Part shown: piece after piece, positions 23,077-27,278 of the stretch | Position numbering within the stretch: the first letter of the stretch is position 1 | How the letters are laid out: the number at the start of each line of letters is the position of its first letter | DNA from: an archaeon | Lineage (GTDB): Archaea > Halobacteriota > Syntropharchaeia > Alkanophagales > Methanospirareceae | Length of the DNA: 27,278 nt | Assembly: GCA_030019325.1 (NCBI GenBank) | Contig: JASEFB010000011.1 | Coordinates: 1-27,278 of the forward strand | Direction of reading: 5' to 3' | The notes under the pieces: model-generated | The model's database searches: none | Seen by the model: only the letters and a program-made list of their open reading frames with translations | What the model was told of the DNA's origin: nothing | Translations under genes and position numbers: made by a program

Positions 23077-23902
23077 GAGGGGGAGAAATTTGATATTTGT
23101 CAAGTTAGGGGGTTCTCTTATTACAGAAAAGAGTGCACCCTCTACGATAAATTATAATGCAATAAGGAGAATTGTAAAAGAGATAAAAGAAGCGATTGAT
23201 AGAGATCAACAGTTGAACTTATTAATTGGACATGGTGGAGGATCTTTTCCGCATCCAATTGCCCAATCCTTTAGAACCTCAGAGGGGTTTATCCAGGATA
23301 CGAGCGTACGGGGTTTTGCATTGTGTCAAAATGCGGCATCAACTTTAAATAGGATTCTCGTCGATTTGATGATAGACTATGCGATTAATGCGATATCAAT
23401 CCAACCTTCGGCATGCTGTATAGCGAAGGATGGAGAGATAGCCGATTTTTTTATCACCCCAATAAAAGAGTCTATAAGCAATGGCATAATTCCCGTTGTT
23501 TTTGGCGACTGTGTACTTGATACCGTACGAGGGTGCGCAGTAGTCTCTACGGAACAGATTTTCTCTTACTTAAGCAGCTATATACGGCCATCAAGGGTCC
23601 TGATTTTTGGATTGGTTGGCGGCGTGTATACCGGTGATCCGCAGAAAGATGAGAGAGCGCGATTTATCCCTGAAATCGAGACAGAAAAATTCACTGATGT
23701 TGAATCTTACCTCGGTAATTCCTATTCGGTTGATGTTACTGGGGGTATGGTAACAAAAGTTAAAGACTTGATTAAAATTGCAAAGACGGGTATTGAATGT
23801 GAGGTTTTGAGTGGCGCGCCAGGTTATATAACAAAAGCATTGAGTGGAGAGAGGGGGTTAGGGACAATTATACGACCTCTCAAACACGGCTCAAAGATAT
23901 AG
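23060..23902 (+). CDS. Isopentenyl phosphate kinase
   Basis: This is a 280-residue amino-acid-kinase-fold enzyme that phosphorylates isopentenyl phosphate to IPP, the last step of archaeal mevalonate pathways. Visible are KLGGSLIT (15-22), GHGGGSFPH (57-65) with the family's catalytic histidine at H65, PVVFGD, and the STEQIF / GLVGGVYTGDP nucleotide loops. The ATG at 23060 lies within ubiX. An in-frame TTG at 23090, right after a strong GGGGGAG, would give MIFVKLGG and may be the real start. It is followed by cdhD after 18 bases. Confidence 0.93.
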   Translation: MTDMTERGRNLIFVKLGGSLITEKSAPSTINYNAIRRIVKEIKEAIDRDQQLNLLIGHGGGSFPHPIAQSFRTSEGFIQDTSVRGFALCQNAASTLNRILVDLMIDYAINAISIQPSACCIAKDGEIADFFITPIKESISNGIIPVVFGDCVLDTVRGCAVVSTEQIFSYLSSYIRPSRVLIFGLVGGVYTGDPQKDERARFIPEIETEKFTDVESYLGNSYSVDVTGGMVTKVKDLIKIAKTGIECEVLSGAPGYITKALSGERGLGTIIRPLKHGSKI

Positions 23903-23920
23903 AAAGAAACACAATTTTAA

Positions 23921-25186
23921 ATGCGGAAGATGGAGAAGAAGATAACCCTAGCGGATATAGCAAGGATATTGGAGAAGTATGATGTAGTTGAGTTGGAGGA
24001 TGTAACGATAAAGGGCGATGTTGAAATAGAATTAGGGGCATCACCAGGCGTAGCACTTCATCCAGCGCTCATTCAAGCACTGCAGTCCTTGATGGGGGTG
24101 CGAGAGATACCAAAAGCTCTTGAGGAGAAAGAGGTAGGGGAGTTACTGCCTACGACATTTCATGTTGCGAAAGCAGAATGGGGAGGGGAGATAGAAGAGG
24201 TTACCATCGGTGCTACCCGGGCTGATGGGGGTACAAGGGAGAAGACGGTAACAATAGGAGGCGAAAAATCAATGCCCTTCTACAATTTCGACTTTAAAAT
24301 GCCGCATCCACCGGTAATTTCATTGGATTGCTTTGACATGCCTATTTCCTTAGCGAAAGCGGTGAGAGGACATTACGAAGATGTGATGGGAGATCCGGGG
24401 GAATGGGCAAAGAAGAACGTGCACGAATTAGGTGCAGAGATGGTTACCATTCATCTCATAAGCACCGACCCGACGATAAAGGATACCCCGGCAAGGGAAG
24501 CGGCAAAGACCGTCGAGGAGGTGCTCCAGGCGGTAAAAGTCCCGATTGTTATAGGTGGGTCAGGCAATCCAGATAAAGACCCTGAGGTGCTGGAGGCAGC
24601 AGCTGAGGCTGCAGAGGGTGAGCGATGTTTGATCGCGTCGGCAAACTTGAATATGGATTACGAGCGAATAGCAAAAGCCGCATTGAAGCATGGACATGTT
24701 ATCCTTTCGTGGACGCAGCTCGACATAAATGCACAGAAGACGTTGAACCGTTATCTGTTCAAACTGGGTGTGCCGAGGGAGGATATCGTAATAGACCCCA
24801 CGACTGCTGCGCTTGGTTATGGTCTGGATTATGCCTTCACGAACATAGAACGGATGAGAATAGCAGCATTAAAGGGCGATACAGATTTGGCGTTCCCTAT
24901 CTCCTGTGGTATCACCAATGCGTGGGGAGCGCGAGAAGCGTGGATGAAGGGGTCGCCCATTAAGGAGGATTCAGATTGGGGTCCTTCGGCATACAGAGGA
25001 CCTCTGTATGAAATCGTGACTGGATTGACATTGGGGCTCGCAGGTGGAGATCTGTTCATGATGATGCATCCCAGAGCAGCGAGTGCAGTCAAGAAAGTAA
25101 CACAGATGCTGTTCGGAACGGAGAGGGAGGAGGATAAAGCTAAAGAGGTGGAGATGGAGGATTGGGTCACGTGGAAAGGTACATGA
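23921..25186 (+). CDS. cdhD: Acetyl-CoA decarbonylase/synthase delta subunit (corrinoid protein subunit)
   Basis: This is a 421-residue protein with a TIM-barrel core carrying the family landmarks DFKMPHPPVISLDCFDM, ELGAEMVTIHLISTDP, IVIGGSGNPDKDPEVLE, SWTQLDINAQKTLNR and TTAALGYGLDYAFTNIERMR. With the gamma subunit it forms the corrinoid Fe-S protein that passes the methyl group between tetrahydro(methano/sarcina)pterin and the A-cluster of CdhC. The Fe-S-bearing gamma gene (cdhE), normally adjacent, does not follow here: the next gene is a small membrane protein. A second ATG at 23930 is possible. Only 18 bases separate it from IPK. Confidence 0.96.
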   Translation: MRKMEKKITLADIARILEKYDVVELEDVTIKGDVEIELGASPGVALHPALIQALQSLMGVREIPKALEEKEVGELLPTTFHVAKAEWGGEIEEVTIGATRADGGTREKTVTIGGEKSMPFYNFDFKMPHPPVISLDCFDMPISLAKAVRGHYEDVMGDPGEWAKKNVHELGAEMVTIHLISTDPTIKDTPAREAAKTVEEVLQAVKVPIVIGGSGNPDKDPEVLEAAAEAAEGERCLIASANLNMDYERIAKAALKHGHVILSWTQLDINAQKTLNRYLFKLGVPREDIVIDPTTAALGYGLDYAFTNIERMRIAALKGDTDLAFPISCGITNAWGAREAWMKGSPIKEDSDWGPSAYRGPLYEIVTGLTLGLAGGDLFMMMHPRAASAVKKVTQMLFGTEREEDKAKEVEMEDWVTWKGT

Positions 25187-25272
25187 TAATTGTGGAGGGC
25201 GATAATAATTGAGGATTTTGACAAAGTGGAAAGAAAGTTTATCTGCATCTGTAAACAATTATAAAAAACAAA

Positions 25273-25566
25273 ATGGAAGAAGGAATGGGATTAAAATTTG
25301 AGAAGAAAGATGTAATATTCTGGATATGTATAGCAGGGATTATCACTTCTTTGATTTTAAAACAGTTCTACAGCCCACCTTTTGAGGATATTGCATTTGC
25401 TTTCGTGGCTGGTGCGTTGATCTATCTTTATACAAAAATAGTGGATATTCATGCTATTATAGGGGATATGAAAGGTGATATTGGTGAAATAAAAGGTAGA
25501 TTAGAATTAATGTCAACGAATGACGATGTGCGAAGGATAATGAGAGAGGAGTTGGAGAGGCCTTAA
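25273..25566 (+). CDS. Small two-helix membrane protein with an SPP...AFAF motif
   Basis: This is a 97-residue protein with a charged head, a hydrophobic helix at about 13-30, SPPFEDIAFAFVAG at 34-47, a second helix to about 55, then a long amphipathic tail (GDMKGDIGEIKGRLEL) and an acidic end. The SPP-then-AFAF-then-G core closely parallels the minus-strand protein at 3394-3666, 22 kb away. Function is unknown; a membrane anchor with a coiled-coil tail is the simplest reading. An internal ATG at 25285 is possible. It follows cdhD by 86 bases. Confidence 0.6.
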   Translation: MEEGMGLKFEKKDVIFWICIAGIITSLILKQFYSPPFEDIAFAFVAGALIYLYTKIVDIHAIIGDMKGDIGEIKGRLELMSTNDDVRRIMREELERP

Positions 25567-25584
25567 TTCAAAATTTATTCGGTA

Positions 25585-25659
25585 ATGAGCTTGGGTGTGG
25601 CATTTCTTGGTGGGCTGTTGGCAGCAAGCGCAGGTATAGGGAAGGTGAGCAGAATATGA
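25585..25659 (+). CDS. Possible 24-residue hydrophobic peptide coupled to the next gene
   Basis: ATG at 25585 opens MSLGVAFLGGLLAASAGIGK and then VSRI before a TGA that overlaps the ATG of the gene at 25656 (ATGA). The peptide is glycine/alanine/leucine-rich like a single membrane helix. The overlap is what a translationally coupled leader would show, but the ORF is very short and its own ribosome binding site is weak. Confidence 0.3.
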   Translation: MSLGVAFLGGLLAASAGIGKVSRI

Positions 25660-26375
25660 GTATAAATTATGCTGATAAGGGGGAATGGAAGAAGTTTGTT
25701 GAAGATTACATCGTGCCGCTGAGAGACTCAGCTGACACATTAGATGAATATTGGAACTACTTGCAAAAGCATATTGATAACGTGCCATTGGAAGAAATAG
25801 GGAAGAACGAAGCATTACAGAGAATCCTACTGGGCGGCGTAGATGAAGAGGGAAATTATTTGGAGGAGAGTGTTGCGAAATTCTACAAAGATTTCTTCGG
25901 CGTTTCGTTCAGTGTAAAGGTGCCAGCCGGGATGGTTTACAGCTCACCTCTTCACGAATTGGTTACTGGCATCATCAATAAAACGAAAGAAGTACTGGAC
26001 AGCGCAAAGACAAAAGGGATAGTAGTGGTGGACGTTAAACGAAGCGAAACCAATTGTGATGAACTGCTGAGAAATCCAGAAGAAGTCGTCAGATTGATTG
26101 GAGATTTTTATAACAAGTGCGCTAAGATCACTCCAAATTACAATGAATACACGCTCTTTGTTTTAAACATAAGAGCGATAACGGAAAGTTATTTTAATGT
26201 GGCATTTCCGTGGCTTTTGGGGAAGTTTGACGTGGTAAGGGAATTGCTTGGATTAAAACAGGATTTCGGGCCTCCTGTTGATGATAGGAGGGCAGGGCAT
26301 TATGTTATCTGGCGTCTCGATTGGAATGACCTTGGTTCCAAGATTAAAGAATTATATGATTATATCTGGGGATAA
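25656..26375 (+). CDS. Hypothetical protein, 239 residues
   Basis: I do not recognise this protein. It is acidic and soluble, with helical first and last thirds and a central beta-rich part: SVKVPAGMVYSSPLHELVTG, then KGIVVVDVKRSE, which has the look of a beta strand ending in D-x-K and could, speculatively, belong to a nuclease or Rossmann-like core. The C-terminus has aromatic residues (HYVIWRLDWNDLGSKIKELY). No signal peptide or membrane helix is present. GGTGAG precedes the ATG. It is followed after 14 bases by another unrecognised gene on the same strand, so an accessory operon is plausible. Confidence 0.6.
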   Translation: MSINYADKGEWKKFVEDYIVPLRDSADTLDEYWNYLQKHIDNVPLEEIGKNEALQRILLGGVDEEGNYLEESVAKFYKDFFGVSFSVKVPAGMVYSSPLHELVTGIINKTKEVLDSAKTKGIVVVDVKRSETNCDELLRNPEEVVRLIGDFYNKCAKITPNYNEYTLFVLNIRAITESYFNVAFPWLLGKFDVVRELLGLKQDFGPPVDDRRAGHYVIWRLDWNDLGSKIKELYDYIWG

Positions 26376-26389
26376 ACAAGAACGAGGAG

Positions 26390-26734
26390 TTGAAAGACAC
26401 CATCTCTCAATATTTTGAAGGGATTTGGGACTTAAAACAGGAATTCCTTACAAGTGCAAAGGAAAGTATCACGTCAATACGATACGAAATTGTGAAGGGT
26501 TATGATGAAATGCCTTCACCAACTGATTCTTATAGGCGTGCGCATGAACTTAGAGTAAGTAAGAATGGTCAAATTGTAGATACTTCTTCTCCTGGATTAC
26601 TGAAAAGGGATTCTAACATCTTTGATTTTCTCGATGAGGTTAGTTCGTTGGTATTCGTAGGGTTAGTGGATATCCATATTTTTAGCCCTTCCGGTATAAA
26701 TAGGGACAGGATAGACACTGAAAAAATTACATAG
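26390..26734 (+). CDS. Hypothetical protein, about 114 residues, uncertain start
   Basis: I do not recognise this protein. It is soluble, with a helical N-terminal half (SQYFEGIWDLKQEFLTSAKE) and a later hydrophobic strand region (FLDEVSSLVFVGLVDIHIF). The only usual start is TTG at 26390, immediately after GAGGAG with no spacing. The frame stays open upstream to a stop at 26357-26359, so the true start may be a rare codon or the gene may be truncated at its front. It lies 14 bases behind the 25656 gene. Confidence 0.45.
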   Translation: MKDTISQYFEGIWDLKQEFLTSAKESITSIRYEIVKGYDEMPSPTDSYRRAHELRVSKNGQIVDTSSPGLLKRDSNIFDFLDEVSSLVFVGLVDIHIFSPSGINRDRIDTEKIT

Positions 26735-26738
26735 GAAC

Positions 26739-26813
26739 ATGGGGCAAGAGCAAACGGAAAAGGGAAAAGTTGACGTGGAAAGAGAAAAACAAACTGGGGT
26801 AAGGTGGAAGTGA
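26739..26813 (+). CDS. Possible 24-residue charged ORF
   Basis: TAGGAAC precedes an ATG opening MGQEQTEKGKVDVEREKQTG and then VRWK before the stop. The K/E/Q-rich composition resembles the start of the gene at 27142, but the frame is short and could be chance. The rest of the 26735-26867 spacer shows nothing else I can support. Confidence 0.2.
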   Translation: MGQEQTEKGKVDVEREKQTGVRWK

Positions 26814-26867
26814 AACGAAGGTTCTTGCATCTTCTGTTGGGAAATATCAAAGTTCAACGTAGGTAAA

Positions 26868-27131
26868 ATGGTATTAAGTTGTTTACTCAACCTTAGTGAC
26901 AACAATACGAAAGAAGGAGCAATAGAGTTTTTAAGGTGTCTAAAAGAGTATGATGTCATAGTGTATTGGAGCGATGCATGGCAGCGCTTAATAATGAAAC
27001 CAAAGGTACGTGGAGGTATACCCATAAGTAAGGGTCTTCTTCGGAAAGAGTGTATGGAAAAGGTTAGAGAGATTTTAGGAATTGAAAACAAGAAAGATTG
27101 GGACGGAGTGAAACAAAGGTATAATCTTTAA
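26868..27131 (+). CDS. Hypothetical protein, 87 residues
   Basis: I do not recognise this small soluble protein. It shows helix-like segments (TKEGAIEFLRCLKEYD and KECMEKVREILGI) around a short strand (VIVYWSDAW) and a basic loop (KPKVRGGIP). Three cysteines are spread out without a metal-binding spacing. AGGTAAA precedes the ATG. The next gene starts 10 bases after its stop with its own AAGGAG, consistent with an operon running off the right edge. Confidence 0.5.
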   Translation: MVLSCLLNLSDNNTKEGAIEFLRCLKEYDVIVYWSDAWQRLIMKPKVRGGIPISKGLLRKECMEKVREILGIENKKDWDGVKQRYNL

Positions 27132-27141
27132 AGGAGTCATT

Positions 27142-27278
27142 ATGCAAGAAGCAGAGCTAAAGAGAAGGGAAGAAAGAAGATTTAAGAAAGAAAGGGAAGG
27201 AGAGGAACAATCTAAGGAAAAGAAACAAGAAGCGGAATTAGCAGTAAAGCCAGATGATAGAGCGCCGGAGAAAATAGC
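27142..27278 (+). CDS. Start of a highly charged protein, truncated at the window edge
   Basis: ATG at 27142 has a good AAGGAG seven bases upstream. The 45 visible codons read MQEAELKRREERRFKKERE and onward, dominated by K, E and R, then KPDDRAPEKIA at the edge. This is a long charged helix or disordered head. Nothing identifies the family, and the body of the protein is outside the window. Confidence 0.5.
   Translation, partial: MQEAELKRREERRFKKEREGEEQSKEKKQEAELAVKPDDRAPEKI

Noticed and set aside
1..27278. tRNA, rRNA or riboswitch
   Set aside because: No cloverleaf with a GTTCRANNC arm, rRNA segment or known riboswitch core was seen on reading. A covariance-model scan would be the decisive check.

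Overview
The window looks like a chromosomal segment of a methane-metabolising euryarchaeon, either a methanogen or an ANME/alkane-oxidising relative. The sequence support is methanogenesis marker protein 15, two subunits of the archaeal acetyl-CoA decarbonylase/synthase (ACDS beta and delta), CDP-archaeol synthase, isopentenyl phosphate kinase, an archaeal LSm protein and a COG1395-type archaeal regulator. The spacers full of hairpins and TGCAAAATG-like words would suit the ANME-1/Syntropharchaeia side, but that placement is inference. I see no rRNA, tRNA, CRISPR array or transposase.

Layout. (1) Positions 1-3666 are almost all minus strand: an edge-truncated gene, an exported protein, a membrane-anchored winged-helix regulator, three small membrane proteins, and an RHH-PaREP1 protein with a truncated copy of its own start nearby. 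(2) Positions 3667-5900 hold a Fap7/AK6-type kinase, a CDP-alcohol phosphatidyltransferase and a four-helix-bundle (S23) protein. Their spacers are packed with short perfect hairpins, AT-rich modules and a five-hairpin GC-rich array. (3) Positions 5899-10067 are housekeeping: purE, another small membrane protein, a minus-strand operon LSm-proC-COG1395 regulator, and a divergent dihydroorotase. (4) A hairpin separates the dihydroorotase from a convergent exported trypsin-like protease; carS follows. (5) Positions 11869-14056 hold mmp15, trmO and a YgjP-like metallopeptidase, closely spaced. (6) Positions 14142-17087 encode a single-chain restriction-modification enzyme. (7) argH and argF follow. 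(8) Positions 19843-25186 run cdhC, GGPP synthase, UbiX-type flavin prenyltransferase, isopentenyl phosphate kinase, cdhD on one strand. (9) The right end, 25273-27278, holds small genes I do not recognise.

How the genes fit together. The cdhC-to-cdhD block places lipid isoprenoid genes between two ACDS genes. ACDS makes acetyl-CoA, and acetyl-CoA feeds the mevalonate route. The UbiX-type protein would make prenylated FMN for the UbiD-like decarboxylase of the archaeal mevalonate pathway, IPK then makes IPP, and GGPP synthase makes the C20 chain. CarS and the CDP-alcohol phosphatidyltransferase elsewhere in the window act later in archaeal phospholipid synthesis. The most unusual non-coding signal is the set of modular hairpin elements at about 0.1-5.5 kb and 21.3 kb. 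One of them abuts a truncated gene fragment, and others supply the ends of reading frames.
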